Positions 1 to 10,520 of a stretch of 32,484 bases of DNA are shown piece after piece (positions within the stretch are counted from its first letter, which is position 1; the number at the start of each line of letters is the position of its first letter). A model generated the notes under the pieces. It made no database searches. It worked only from the letters and a program-made list of their open reading frames with translations, and was not told where the DNA came from. The stretch comes from Marivita sp. (lineage in GTDB: Bacteria; Pseudomonadota; Alphaproteobacteria; Rhodobacterales; Rhodobacteraceae): the NCBI RefSeq assembly GCF_017643905.1, contig NZ_JAEPMO010000034.1:1-32484 (forward strand). Reading direction: 5' to 3'. A program made the translations under genes and the position numbers.

Positions 1-2378
<2,378 letters not shown>

Positions 2379-2392
<14 letters not shown>

Positions 2393-2873
2393 ACGCCAGA
2401 CGCTTTTTGCGCTGTCAGCGCTGGTCGCGGGTGCGGCCTGCGGGTTCACGCCCGCCTATGGGCCGGAGGGTGGCGCGTCGGTGTTGCAGGACAACCTGCG
2501 TGTGGTTGCTCCTGACCGGCGGGACGGGTTTCTGATCGCGCAGCGGTTGGAGGACCGGTTCGGGCGCAATGACGGGGGGCGCTACGTGCTGACCGTGACG
2601 CCGACGATCCAACGTCAGGGGCTGGCGACCTCGGTCGAGGGGACGACAAACCGGTTCCAACTGACGGGCCGCGCGGATTACGCGCTGAAGGACACACAGA
2701 GCGACAGCGTGGTGCGTCAGGGCCGCGTGACCGATTTCACCGGGTTTTCCGCAACGGGATCGACGGTGGCGACGCTCGCCGCCGAACGGGATGCCGCATC
2801 GCGGTTGATGGTGATTCTGGCGGATCAGATCGTGGATCGTCTGGTCATTTCGGCCAGCGGCCTGCCCGCATGA
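2379..2873 (+). CDS. lptE: LPS-assembly lipoprotein LptE
   Basis: LptE is the outer-membrane lipoprotein that plugs the LptD barrel and helps insert lipopolysaccharide into the outer leaflet. The 164-residue product starts with a basic stretch and a hydrophobic signal ([13 protein letters not shown]). The Cys of GAAC is the likely lipidated residue, although the lipobox is not a perfect consensus. The rest is a small soluble domain with no membrane segments, as the family expects. The ATG lies inside the end of leuS, and the stop shares an ATGA with holA, so leuS-lptE-holA is a tightly coupled operon. That gene order is itself typical for alphaproteobacteria and supports the call, because LptE sequences diverge strongly. 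Confidence 0.88.
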
Positions 2874-3895
2874 AGCTGCCCCCGCGCGAGGCGTCGGGGT
2901 ATTTTGCCCGTCCGGACCCGGCCAAGCTCGGCATCCTGATCTATGGCGAAGACGCGATGCGGGTGGCGCTCAAGCGGCAGGAACTGATCGCGGCGCTGAT
3001 CGGGCCGGAGGGCGAGGGCGAAATGCGCCTCACGCGGATTCCCGCGGCGGAGTTGCGCAAGGAACCCGCACTTCTGGGCGATGCGATCAAGGCGGTCGGG
3101 TTTTTCCCCGGGCCGCGTGTTGCCTTTGTCGAGGACGCGAATGACACGGTGATCAAACCGATTGAGGCGGCAGTCGAGGATTGGCAGCCGGGCGATGCTC
3201 AGATCGTTGTGACCGCCGGGCAGTTGCAGGCCAAGTCGGCGCTGCGCAAGCTGTTCGAGGGGCACCCGAATGCCTATGCGGCAGCATTGTACAACGACCC
3301 GCCGTCGCGCGCCGAGATCGAGGCGGAACTGACACGTGCGGGTCTGGCTCGCCCCGATGGTGCGGCGATGGAGATGCTCACGGCCCTGTCGAAGGAGCTG
3401 GACCCGGGCGATTTTCGGCAGACGCTCGAAAAGATCGCACTCTACAAGTTGGGCGATTCGGCACCGCTTTCACCGGACGAGGTGACGCTCTGCGCGCCGG
3501 GCTCGACCGAGGCGGATCTGGACGATGTGCTCAATATCGTGGCCGAAGGGCGCACCGGGGAAATCGGTCCGGTGATGGCCCGGCTCGAGGCGCAGGGGAC
3601 GGCGGCGGTGACGCTGCTGATCATGGCGACCCGGCATTTTCGCGCGTTGCACACGGCGGCGTCGGATCCCGGCGGGGTGGGGCAGGGGATGGGGCGGCTG
3701 CGGCCCCCGGTCTTTGGCCCGCGAAGGGATCGGATGTCGCGGCAGGCGTCGGGCTGGGGCATGCATCGTCTGGAACAGGCGCTGCAGATGCTCTTGGAGA
3801 CCGACCTGTCGTTGCGCTCGGCGGGGCAGCACGGGCCTGCATTGGCGATTGTGGAACGGGCGTTCATCCGGTTGGCGATGCTGGGGCGCAGGTAG
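2870..3895 (+). CDS. holA: DNA polymerase III subunit delta
   Basis: The delta subunit of the clamp loader opens the beta sliding clamp during replication. The product has 341 residues, a normal length. The N-terminal part (LGILIYGEDAMRVALKRQEL, then FFPGPRVAFVEDAND) follows the delta-subunit AAA+-like fold, which lacks a working Walker A. The middle carries the ELDPGDFRQTLEKIALY block, and the C-terminus holds the collar domain (LLIMATRHFRALH). Its ATG overlaps the lptE stop in an ATGA, so no separate promoter is needed. Confidence 0.93.
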   Translation: MKLPPREASGYFARPDPAKLGILIYGEDAMRVALKRQELIAALIGPEGEGEMRLTRIPAAELRKEPALLGDAIKAVGFFPGPRVAFVEDANDTVIKPIEAAVEDWQPGDAQIVVTAGQLQAKSALRKLFEGHPNAYAAALYNDPPSRAEIEAELTRAGLARPDGAAMEMLTALSKELDPGDFRQTLEKIALYKLGDSAPLSPDEVTLCAPGSTEADLDDVLNIVAEGRTGEIGPVMARLEAQGTAAVTLLIMATRHFRALHTAASDPGGVGQGMGRLRPPVFGPRRDRMSRQASGWGMHRLEQALQMLLETDLSLRSAGQHGPALAIVERAFIRLAMLGRR

Positions 3896-3901
3896 GATTT
3901 G

Positions 3902-3921
3902 CCGGGCGGAGACCCGGTTTT
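3902..3921 (+). terminator. Short hairpin with T-tract after holA
   Basis: Bases 3902-3906 (ccggg) pair with 3913-3917 (cccgg) around a six-base loop, and four T residues follow directly. This is a small Rho-independent-like structure between holA and the glutathione S-transferase gene. The stem is only five pairs, so it may attenuate rather than end transcription. Confidence 0.4.
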
Positions 3922-3933
3922 GGGAGGACGAAG

Positions 3934-4518
3934 ATGTACAAACTGGTGGGCAATCGCGCGACGCGGGCGTTCCGGCCCTTGTGGCTGCTGGAAGAACTGG
4001 GCGTGCCTTATGAGCATGTTCCGGCAGCCCCGCGTTCGGAAGAAGTGCGCGCGGTCAGCCCCTTGGGTAAGGTGCCGGTGCTGGTCGATGGCGACGACGT
4101 GATTGCCGATTCGATGGCGATTCTGACCTATCTCGCGGACAAGCATGGCGCGTTTACGCATCCCGCCGGGACTGTGGCGCGGGCGCGGCAGGATGCGTGG
4201 ACGTTTCGGGTGCTGGACGAGGTGGATGCGGTTCTCTGGACGGCGGCGCGGCACAGTTTCCTCCTGCCCGAGGATCAGCGTGTGCCCGCTGTGAAGGAAA
4301 GTCTGAAGGTAGAGTTTTCCCACAATCTTGAGCGGATTGCGGGAGAGTTGACTTCTGACTGCCTCGCCGGGGATGAACCAACCGTGCCGGATATCGTTCT
4401 GGCGCATTGTCTTGGCTGGGCGCGGAACGCGAAGTTTCCGGAAGCGCCGGAGGTTCTGGTCGACTACCTGCGGCGGTTGCGGACACGGCCTGCCTTCGAG
4501 CGGGCGGCGGCGCTCTGA
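3934..4518 (+). CDS. Glutathione S-transferase family protein
   Basis: This is a cytosolic GST-fold protein that probably conjugates glutathione to electrophiles or reduces a small substrate; the substrate is unknown. It has 194 residues. The N-terminal thioredoxin-like domain (about 1-75) shows LLEELGVPYEHVP, SPLGKVPVLVDGDDVIADSMAILTYL cut by the usual cis-proline (KVPVL) and the glutathione-contacting DS pair. The all-helical C-terminal domain carries PTVPDIVLAHCLGWA, the position of the N-capping box. The ATG at 3934 is preceded by gggagg at a good distance. It follows holA on the same strand after a weak terminator-like hairpin and is followed by the palindrome array. Confidence 0.88.
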   Translation: MYKLVGNRATRAFRPLWLLEELGVPYEHVPAAPRSEEVRAVSPLGKVPVLVDGDDVIADSMAILTYLADKHGAFTHPAGTVARARQDAWTFRVLDEVDAVLWTAARHSFLLPEDQRVPAVKESLKVEFSHNLERIAGELTSDCLAGDEPTVPDIVLAHCLGWARNAKFPEAPEVLVDYLRRLRTRPAFERAAAL

Positions 4519-4520
4519 GC

Positions 4521-4613
4521 CAAGGGCTTTCGAAAGCCCTTGATGACGCGGTTTCGAAACCGCGTTTTGAAGCGCGTTAGAACGCGCTTGGGCAAGCCCT
4601 TTCGAAAGGGCTT
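4521..4613. repeat. Array of four 20-bp palindromes, 24-bp period
   Basis: Four consecutive palindromes occupy 4522-4541, 4546-4565, 4570-4589 and 4594-4613. Each is 20 bases, separated by 4-base spacers (gatg, tttg, gggc), so the centres are exactly 24 bases apart. Units 1, 2 and 4 are perfect palindromes built as six variable bases, the core TTTCGAAA, then six complementary bases (for example aagggctttcgaaagccctt). Unit 3 has core TTAGAA and 9-bp arms. The arms differ between units yet stay self-complementary, so pairing rather than sequence is preserved. Units 1 and 4 can also pair with each other. The frame after the GST stop stays open through the array, but there is no ribosome site, and I treat it as non-coding. 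Confidence 0.9.
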
Positions 4614-4744
4614 CCCGCGCCCCTTCCGGGAGAATTGTTCGCATCGGAAACCGGTCAGCCGCAAATCCGCGCCAAGGTGTCGGGATTGTTGATCCACGAC
4701 AGGCCCGATTTGCGGTTAGAGTGTCCGCGACAAGGGAGACCGCG

Positions 4745-7513
4745 ATGACTGACACGATCCGCTTTACTCTGGACGGCAAAGAGGTCCAGGCCCGCAAGGG
4801 CGAGACCATCTGGGAGGTGGCCAATGGCAGGGGGCTGGTGATCCCGCATCTGTGCCACAAACCGGCACCGGGTTATCGCCCCGATGGCAACTGCCGCGCC
4901 TGTATGGTCGAGGTCGAGGGCGAGCGGACGCTTGTGGCGTCGTGCATTCGCGAACCTGTGGCGGGCATGGTGGTCACCACCGACTCCCACCGTGCCAAAT
5001 CTGCGCGCAAGATGGTGGTCGAGATGCTGCTGGCGGATCAGCCAGAGCGTGATGCCGCGCATGACAAATCCTCGCATCTCTGGGACATGGCCGAATTGAA
5101 CGGCGTGACGGAAAGCCGTTTGCCGACGCTGGAAGCGGAACGGATTCCGCTGCTTGACGACAGCCATGTCGCGATGCGCGTGAACCTCGATGCCTGCATC
5201 CAGTGTGGTCTCTGCGTGCGCGCCTGTCGCGAGGTTCAGGTGAACGACGTGATCGGTATGGCGGGACGCGGGCATGACGCCTACCCGGTGTTCGATTTCG
5301 ACGACCCGATGGGGGCGTCGACCTGTGTGGCTTGCGGCGAATGTGTGCAGGCCTGCCCGACGGGCGCGCTGATGCCCGCGACCGTGCTGGACGACCAGCA
5401 GCAGGGCGACAGCAAGGATTACGACAAGGAGGTCGAAAGCGTCTGCCCGTTCTGCGGTGTCGGCTGTCAGGTCTCGCTCAAGGTCAAGGACAACAAGGTG
5501 GTCTATGTCGAGGGCATCAACGGGCCTGCGAATGAGGGGCGTCTTTGTGTGAAGGGGCGGTTCGGGTTCGATTACATTCACCACAAGCACCGCCTGACCA
5601 AGCCGCTGATCCGGCGCGACGATGCGCCTGCGAAGGGGCTGAATGTCGATCCGAACAACTGGCAGGAGGTGTTCCGCGAGGCGACGTGGGACGAGGCGCT
5701 GGACTTTGCCGCCAAGGGGCTGAAGGGCCGGGGGCGCGAAGTGGCAGGCTTTGGGTCGGCCAAGTGTACGAACGAAGAGGCGTATCTTTTCCAGAAGTTC
5801 ATCCGTCAGGGATTCGGCCACAACAACGTCGACCACTGCACACGGCTGTGCCATGCATCATCCGTGGCGGCTTTGCTTGAGAACGTCGGGTCGGGGGCTG
5901 TGACCGCCACGTTCAACGAGATCGAGAATGCCGATGTGGCCATCGTGATCGGGGCGAACCCGGTCGAGAACCACCCGGTTGCGGCGACCTATTTCAAGCA
6001 GTTCACCAAGCGCGGTGGCAAGCTGATCGTGATGGACCCGCGCGGTCAGGCGCTGAAACGTCACGCGACGCATATGCTGCAATTCCGGCCCGGCGCGGAT
6101 GTGAGCATGCTCAACGCGATCATGCATGTTATCGTCGAAGAGGAACTCTACGACCGCCAGTATATCGAGGCCTATACCGAGAACTGGGAGGCCGAAAAGG
6201 CGCATCTGGCGGATTTCGCGCCCGAGAAGATGGCCGATATCTGCGGGATTGATGCGGAGACCCTGCGCGCGGTGGCCCGTGATTTTGCCGGTGGCAAGGC
6301 TGGGATGATCTTCTGGGGGATGGGCGTGAGCCAGCACATCCACGGCACGGACAATTCGCGCTGCCTGATCAGCCTTGCATTGATGACCGGGCATGTGGGC
6401 CGCCCCGGTGCGGGGCTGCACCCGCTGCGGGGACAGAACAACGTGCAGGGGGCGTCGGATGCGGGGCTGATCCCGATGTTCCTGCCGGATTACCAGTCGG
6501 TGATGGATGATGGAGTGCGGTCTGCCTTTACCGAAGTGTGGGGATCGGGGGACTTCTCGAACCAGAAGGGTCTGACCGTGACCGAGATCATGGATGCGGT
6601 CCACGAGGGCCACATCAAGGCGATGTATATTCTGGGTGAAAACCCGGCCATGTCGGACCCGGATGTGGAGCACGCACGCGATGCGTTGGCAAAGCTTGAT
6701 CATCTGGTCGTGCAGGATATCTTCCTGACTGAAACCGCCAACTATGCCGATGTGATCCTGCCTGCCTCGGCCTTTGCCGAGAAGTCGGGGACGGTGACCA
6801 ACACCAACCGTCAGGTGCAGATGGGCCGTCCTGCCGTGACACCTCCGGGTGAAGCGCGCGAGGATTGGGCCATCACAACGGAGCTTGCGCGGCGTTGCGG
6901 CATGGACTGGCAATACGACAGCCCGGCGGATGTGTTTGCCGAGATGAAGCTGAACATGCGGTCGCTGGAGAACATCACCTGGGACCGCCTGGCGCGAGAA
7001 AACGCCGTGACCTACCCGTCGCTGTCGCCGGAAGATCCCGGTCAGCCGATTGTGTTCGGTGATGGGTTCCCCCGTCCTCAGGGCCGCGCACGGTTCACAC
7101 CTGCGTCTGTCATTGCGCCGGACGATGTGCCGGATGCGGAGTATCCGATGATCCTGACTACGGGGCGGCAGTTGGAGCATTGGCACACAGGTTCAATGAC
7201 GCGGCGATCTGCGGTGCTGGATGCGGTGGAGCCGGAGGCGAACTGTTCGCTGCATCCCAGCACCCTGCGCAAGCTGGGGGTTGAGCCGGGCGGCCATGTG
7301 CGCCTGACCACCAAGCGCGGATCGGTTACGGTGATGGCACGGGCGGATCGGGCGGTGGCCCCGGACATGGTGTTCCTGCCCTTTGCCTATGTCGAAGCGG
7401 CGGCGAATATCCTGACCAATTCGGCTTTGGACCCATACGGCAAAATTCCCGAATTCAAGTTCTCGGCGGTGCGGGTCGAAGCCGCTGATGCGGGCGCGGT
7501 GGCTGCGGAATAA
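4745..7513 (+). CDS. Formate dehydrogenase alpha subunit (Mo/W-bisMGD)
   Basis: This is the catalytic subunit of an FdsA/FdhF-type formate dehydrogenase that oxidises formate to CO2. In the 922-residue product, residues 1-78 form a [2Fe-2S] domain (C37, C50, C53, C67). Two ferredoxin motifs follow (C151/154/157/161 and C194/197/200/204). The molybdopterin domain starts with its own [4Fe-4S] site (C234, C237, C241, C268). The metal ligand is Cys369 in CTRLCHASS with His370 behind it, so it is a cysteine, not a selenocysteine enzyme. The C-terminal domain holds the MopB dinucleotide-binding fold (TTGRQLEHWHTGSMTRRS). The ATG at 4745 has aaggga upstream and is preferred over the GTG at 4721. No beta or gamma (diaphorase) subunit and no FdhD is adjacent. 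Confidence 0.92.
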   Translation: MTDTIRFTLDGKEVQARKGETIWEVANGRGLVIPHLCHKPAPGYRPDGNCRACMVEVEGERTLVASCIREPVAGMVVTTDSHRAKSARKMVVEMLLADQPERDAAHDKSSHLWDMAELNGVTESRLPTLEAERIPLLDDSHVAMRVNLDACIQCGLCVRACREVQVNDVIGMAGRGHDAYPVFDFDDPMGASTCVACGECVQACPTGALMPATVLDDQQQGDSKDYDKEVESVCPFCGVGCQVSLKVKDNKVVYVEGINGPANEGRLCVKGRFGFDYIHHKHRLTKPLIRRDDAPAKGLNVDPNNWQEVFREATWDEALDFAAKGLKGRGREVAGFGSAKCTNEEAYLFQKFIRQGFGHNNVDHCTRLCHASSVAALLENVGSGAVTATFNEIENADVAIVIGANPVENHPVAATYFKQFTKRGGKLIVMDPRGQALKRHATHMLQFRPGADVSMLNAIMHVIVEEELYDRQYIEAYTENWEAEKAHLADFAPEKMADICGIDAETLRAVARDFAGGKAGMIFWGMGVSQHIHGTDNSRCLISLALMTGHVGRPGAGLHPLRGQNNVQGASDAGLIPMFLPDYQSVMDDGVRSAFTEVWGSGDFSNQKGLTVTEIMDAVHEGHIKAMYILGENPAMSDPDVEHARDALAKLDHLVVQDIFLTETANYADVILPASAFAEKSGTVTNTNRQVQMGRPAVTPPGEAREDWAITTELARRCGMDWQYDSPADVFAEMKLNMRSLENITWDRLARENAVTYPSLSPEDPGQPIVFGDGFPRPQGRARFTPASVIAPDDVPDAEYPMILTTGRQLEHWHTGSMTRRSAVLDAVEPEANCSLHPSTLRKLGVEPGGHVRLTTKRGSVTVMARADRAVAPDMVFLPFAYVEAAANILTNSALDPYGKIPEFKFSAVRVEAADAGAVAAE

Positions 7514-7545
7514 GGTTTATTGAGCGCTGACGCGCGCAGGTTTTC

Positions 7546-7574
7546 TCGGCCACGGGCTTGCACCCCGTGGCCGA
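7546..7574 (+). terminator. Strong hairpin after formate dehydrogenase gene
   Basis: Bases 7546-7556 (tcggccacggg) pair perfectly with 7564-7574 (cccgtggccga) around a seven-base loop. The 11-bp GC-rich stem lies about 30 bases after the stop codon. A T-run is nearly absent downstream (ctgcgttt), so termination may be inefficient or Rho-assisted. Confidence 0.6.
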
Positions 7575-7665
7575 TCTGCGTTTGGTGGCGTGACGCATTT
7601 GATCGAGTTGTCGCCTGTGTCAGGGTCGGATTTGCATATTTGGAAAGAGAAGAAGGGACGGGGTC

Positions 7666-8865
7666 ATGCTGCCTGTAAATGCGGAGCGATTCTTGGCTGA
7701 CTTGCATGCCTTGCGGCAGTTCGGCGCGGCGGGTGTCGGCAAGGGTGTCGTGCGCCCGGCCTATTCCGACGCGGATATCGCTGCGCGGGACTGGCTGGCG
7801 GAGCGGATGCGCGAGGCGGGCCTGTCAGTGCATGTTGATCCCGTTGGGTCGGTGTTCGGGCTGGCCGAGGGTACATCGCTTTTGCTGGGGTCGCATTCCG
7901 ACAGCCAGCCCGAGGGCGGTTGGCTGGACGGGGCGCTGGGCGTGATTGCGGCGCTGGAGGTGGCGCGGGCCTCGGCTGACGCCGGCGGACCGCCGGTCTC
8001 GGTTGTGTCCTTTCAGGACGAGGAAGGCCGGTTTGGGGTGACCACCGGGTCGGCGGTCTGGTCGGGGAATCTTTTGCTTGAGAAGGCCGACGGGCTGACG
8101 GACCGGGATGGTGTGACCTTTGCCGAAGCGCGGGCGCGGATGCAGGGGCGGTCTGAGGCGTTTGTCGATCCGGGCCGGTTCTCGGGTTTTCTCGAAATGC
8201 ACATCGAACAAGGGCCTGTGCTCGACCGCGAGGGTGAGGCGATCGGGGTGGTCGATGCCATTGTGGGCATTCGCGACATGAAGATCACGCTTGTGGGCGA
8301 ACAGAACCATGCGGGCACCACACCGATGCAAGGGCGGCGCGATGCGTTTCAGGCGCTGTCACGGTTCAATACGTTGCTGGCGGAGCGGTTCGCCAATGTG
8401 GTGACACCCCATACGGTTTGGACCATCGGGCATGTGTCGTTGCACCCAAACGCGTCCTCCATCGTGCCGGGCAAGGTGACATTTTCGATGCAGTGGCGGG
8501 ATGGCGACACGGACCGGCTGGGGCGGATGGAAGCGATCATCCGCGAGACTGTCGAAGAGGTGGCGGCGACGGGTGGGTTCGAATTGAGCTTTGGGCCGCT
8601 TTTGGGGCTGGAGCCGGTTGATATGGACCCGCGCCTGCGCGGCGCTTTGGAGACGTCTGCCGAGACAGATGTGCCGGGACGCTGGCGCAAGATGCCGTCG
8701 GGTGCGCTGCATGATGCGACCAACGTGTCGAAACTGATGCCGGTGGCGATGCTTTTCGTGCCGTCGATTGGCGGGATCAGCCACGCGTTCGGCGAAGACA
8801 CCGCAGAGCCCGATCTGGTGACCGGGCTGCGGGTTCTGGCCGGTGCCGTTGAGGTGCTTGACTGA
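7666..8865 (+). CDS. Zn-dependent amidohydrolase, carbamoylase/allantoate family (M20)
   Basis: This is a cytoplasmic M20-clan enzyme of the hydantoinase/carbamoylase group, which cleaves N-carbamoyl amino acids, beta-ureidopropionate or allantoate; the exact substrate cannot be read from sequence. It has 399 residues, close to the family norm. Metal and catalytic positions are visible: His77 in GSHSDS, Asp88 in [10 protein letters not shown], Glu119/120 in QDEEGRFG and His179 in EMHIEQGP, and a late His in GISHAFGE. The dimerisation domain contains [15 protein letters not shown]. The ATG has the purine-rich agaagggacggg upstream. A strong hairpin separates it from the formate dehydrogenase gene, so it may have its own promoter. 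It ends 10 bases short of the convergent PAS gene. Confidence 0.87.
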   Translation: MLPVNAERFLADLHALRQFGAAGVGKGVVRPAYSDADIAARDWLAERMREAGLSVHVDPVGSVFGLAEGTSLLLGSHSDSQPEGGWLDGALGVIAALEVARASADAGGPPVSVVSFQDEEGRFGVTTGSAVWSGNLLLEKADGLTDRDGVTFAEARARMQGRSEAFVDPGRFSGFLEMHIEQGPVLDREGEAIGVVDAIVGIRDMKITLVGEQNHAGTTPMQGRRDAFQALSRFNTLLAERFANVVTPHTVWTIGHVSLHPNASSIVPGKVTFSMQWRDGDTDRLGRMEAIIRETVEEVAATGGFELSFGPLLGLEPVDMDPRLRGALETSAETDVPGRWRKMPSGALHDATNVSKLMPVAMLFVPSIGGISHAFGEDTAEPDLVTGLRVLAGAVEVLD

Positions 8866-8875
8866 GGCTTCCGGT

Positions 8876-10126
8876 TCAGGAGGCTGTGATTGCGGACGAA
8901 AAATGGCTTGCGGTTTCGAACATCTGTTCCAGGTCATTCCGGACGCGCTGGTGACTTTGGTCGATTTCCGAGATCAAGCTGTCGAGGCCACGTGCCCTTT
9001 CGCCCAGTCGATTGGTTTCCACCCGCAGCGATACACGGACGGCTGACAGGCCCAGCAAGGTCTGTCGCAAACTGTCCATGCGTCCAAGCACCTGGCGACA
9101 TTCATCCATCATGGCCGATACGGACGCGGTCGATTTGTTGGAGAACGCGGCGTGCAGGTTTCTCAGATAGACAGATTCGCGTTCCCGTTCCTCGGTCGTC
9201 ATGGGTTCGTCGCCTTGGTCGAAGTTTTGCACGACCTCGGCCATGATGCTGGATGCACAGAGCAGGATCTGGCTTTCCTTGCGCGAGCTGAAATTCGATG
9301 TGGATGCATCTGACATGATGGATTTGAGGCGGGTGATGCCGCTTTTGATATCGCCAAGGATCAAGTCGTAATTATTGGAAATCGCATCGATTGCGGCGCG
9401 ATCCCGGCCAAGTTTCACGGCCTGAAGCTTCATGTTCAGAATGTAAATCGCGCCTTGTGCCAGTTCATCGGTGATGGAGGCGATCTTGTCGCAGATCATG
9501 CGTTCTGCCTCTGCGACCCTGATGGCGTTGGTGAGTGCGTTGAAGGGTGTTCGCCCCAAGGCGTTCTCGCGTGCCTGAAACTCGGTCACGAGGGCATGCG
9601 CCTGGAAATCCATGTAATCGTCAAAGCCCATTGACCGAATTTCCTGCAGCAGGACGGCCGCACTTTTCTCGGGCGACAGGCCATCCTCGCGTTCAAGTCT
9701 GAGAATTTTCTTGTACAGTTCCGCCACCGTGGCGAGCATGGGGCTGGTCGGTTTCATGCGGACCGAAAGGAACCCGCCATCAACTGGTGCGATCACGGCA
9801 TAGACCCAGTAATACCGTCCCGATTTTGCACGATTCTTCACATAGCCGGTGATCGGTTTTCCGGCTTTCAGAGTATCCCAAATCAGCCAGAACACCGCTT
9901 TGGGCATGTCGCTGTGTCGGATGACCTTGTGTGGAGCGCCGCGCAGCGCATCATCCGCGTGTTCGGAAATCCGGGAAAACACGGAGTTGAATGCCTCGAT
10001 TACTCCGCGGTTGTCGGTGCGGGAGAAAAAGAGTTCGTCGATTTTGAAAATGCTTTCCTGATTGAAATTGGCCGTTTTGGCTTCTGATTTCTCAATGCTG
10101 CGGTCTTGTTGAATGGAACGGGTCAC
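8876..10126 (-). CDS. Aer-like PAS-domain sensor protein
   Basis: A PAS domain of the Aer type lies at roughly residues 30-130 (FFSRTDNRGVIEAFNSVFSR; APHKVIRHSDMPKAVFW; NRAKSGRYYWVYAV). In Aer this fold binds FAD and reports redox or oxygen state. The remainder (to 416) is predominantly helical and coiled-coil-like. I see no transmembrane segment, HAMP domain or conserved chemoreceptor hairpin tip, so it is not a standard receptor. The frame extends upstream to a TTG at 10204 without a ribosome site; I prefer the GTG at 10126, which has gcaggag 11 bases upstream. It probably acts as a soluble redox sensor or an accessory to a chemotaxis array, but the partner is unknown. Confidence 0.75.
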   Translation of the reverse strand: MTRSIQQDRSIEKSEAKTANFNQESIFKIDELFFSRTDNRGVIEAFNSVFSRISEHADDALRGAPHKVIRHSDMPKAVFWLIWDTLKAGKPITGYVKNRAKSGRYYWVYAVIAPVDGGFLSVRMKPTSPMLATVAELYKKILRLEREDGLSPEKSAAVLLQEIRSMGFDDYMDFQAHALVTEFQARENALGRTPFNALTNAIRVAEAERMICDKIASITDELAQGAIYILNMKLQAVKLGRDRAAIDAISNNYDLILGDIKSGITRLKSIMSDASTSNFSSRKESQILLCASSIMAEVVQNFDQGDEPMTTEERERESVYLRNLHAAFSNKSTASVSAMMDECRQVLGRMDSLRQTLLGLSAVRVSLRVETNRLGERARGLDSLISEIDQSHQRVRNDLEQMFETASHFSSAITAS

Positions 10127-10300
10127 GAGTCTCTTGGCTCCTGCAATGCGCGCCGCAGCGCTGATATTGAGGCTGCAAAAGTGGTGCCAATTCCCTGCTG
10201 TCAAAAAGCTTTGGGGCAGGAGCTGGCGTCTGTCCTTACGTCGACGCTGGCGGGGCGCGACCGCGACGACGGTCCTCCATAGCCGCAGGATGTACGGGTT

Positions 10301-10329
10301 TTGGGATTCGGCGTGATTTTGTGCTACCC
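10301..10329 (+). promoter_or_regulatory. Possible sigma-70-type promoter for the 53-aa gene
   Basis: A TTGGGA at 10301-10306 and a ctaccc at 10324-10329 are separated by 17 bases, about 28 bases before the ATG at 10357. Both elements are imperfect. It is the best candidate in the divergent 10127-10356 interval, but the evidence is weak. Confidence 0.25.
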
Positions 10330-10356
10330 TGAGTCAAGGGCAGCAAGGGGCACGCT

Positions 10357-10518
10357 ATGGATGTGACGGCAATGGCGTTTTACGCGCTTGTGTGCGGTGG
10401 GCTGGGTGCATTGTCGCCCCGGTTGCCGTCTTTCTGGCAGCGGTTTGCGGTTGCGGCGCTGGTCGGGGTCATCGCGGCGGCGGTGTTGCCGGTGCTGCGC
10501 GGGGTGCTTGGGATCTGA
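10357..10518 (+). CDS. Small predicted membrane protein (53 aa)
   Basis: This short gene encodes 53 residues starting MDVTAMAFYALVCGG and ending LRGVLGI. Two hydrophobic stretches (about 5-19 and 31-47) flank a short polar turn with PRLPSFWQRF, which suggests a two-helix inner-membrane peptide. An aagggg sits 7 bases upstream of the ATG. The gene is divergent from the PAS gene and ends 2 bases before the stop of the convergent GNAT gene. I do not recognise the family and assign no function. Codon use is as GC-rich as its neighbours, which supports it being real. Confidence 0.6.
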   Translation: MDVTAMAFYALVCGGLGALSPRLPSFWQRFAVAALVGVIAAAVLPVLRGVLGI

Positions 10519-10520
10519 TC

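Noticed and set aside
4521-4613. CRISPR-like array
   Set aside because: The units differ in sequence, are palindromic, and have 4-base spacers, so there is no direct-repeat/spacer organisation.
4519-4700. Palindrome array as a coding repeat (arginine-rich octads are readable on both strands)
   Set aside because: The 24-bp period and palindromes make several frames open automatically; no ribosome site or family supports translation.
3442-4860. Long minus-strand open frame (over 400 codons) across holA, gst and the palindrome array
   Set aside because: It is antisense to two clear genes, has no family-like motifs or ribosome site, and arises from high-GC third-position bias.
5858-7186. Minus-strand open frame of over 400 codons inside the formate dehydrogenase gene
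   Set aside because: It lies entirely antisense to a well-supported gene and has a His/Arg-rich composition typical of such shadows.
10127-10204. TTG at 10204 as start of the Aer-like PAS gene
   Set aside because: No ribosome site precedes it, whereas gcaggag precedes the GTG at 10126.
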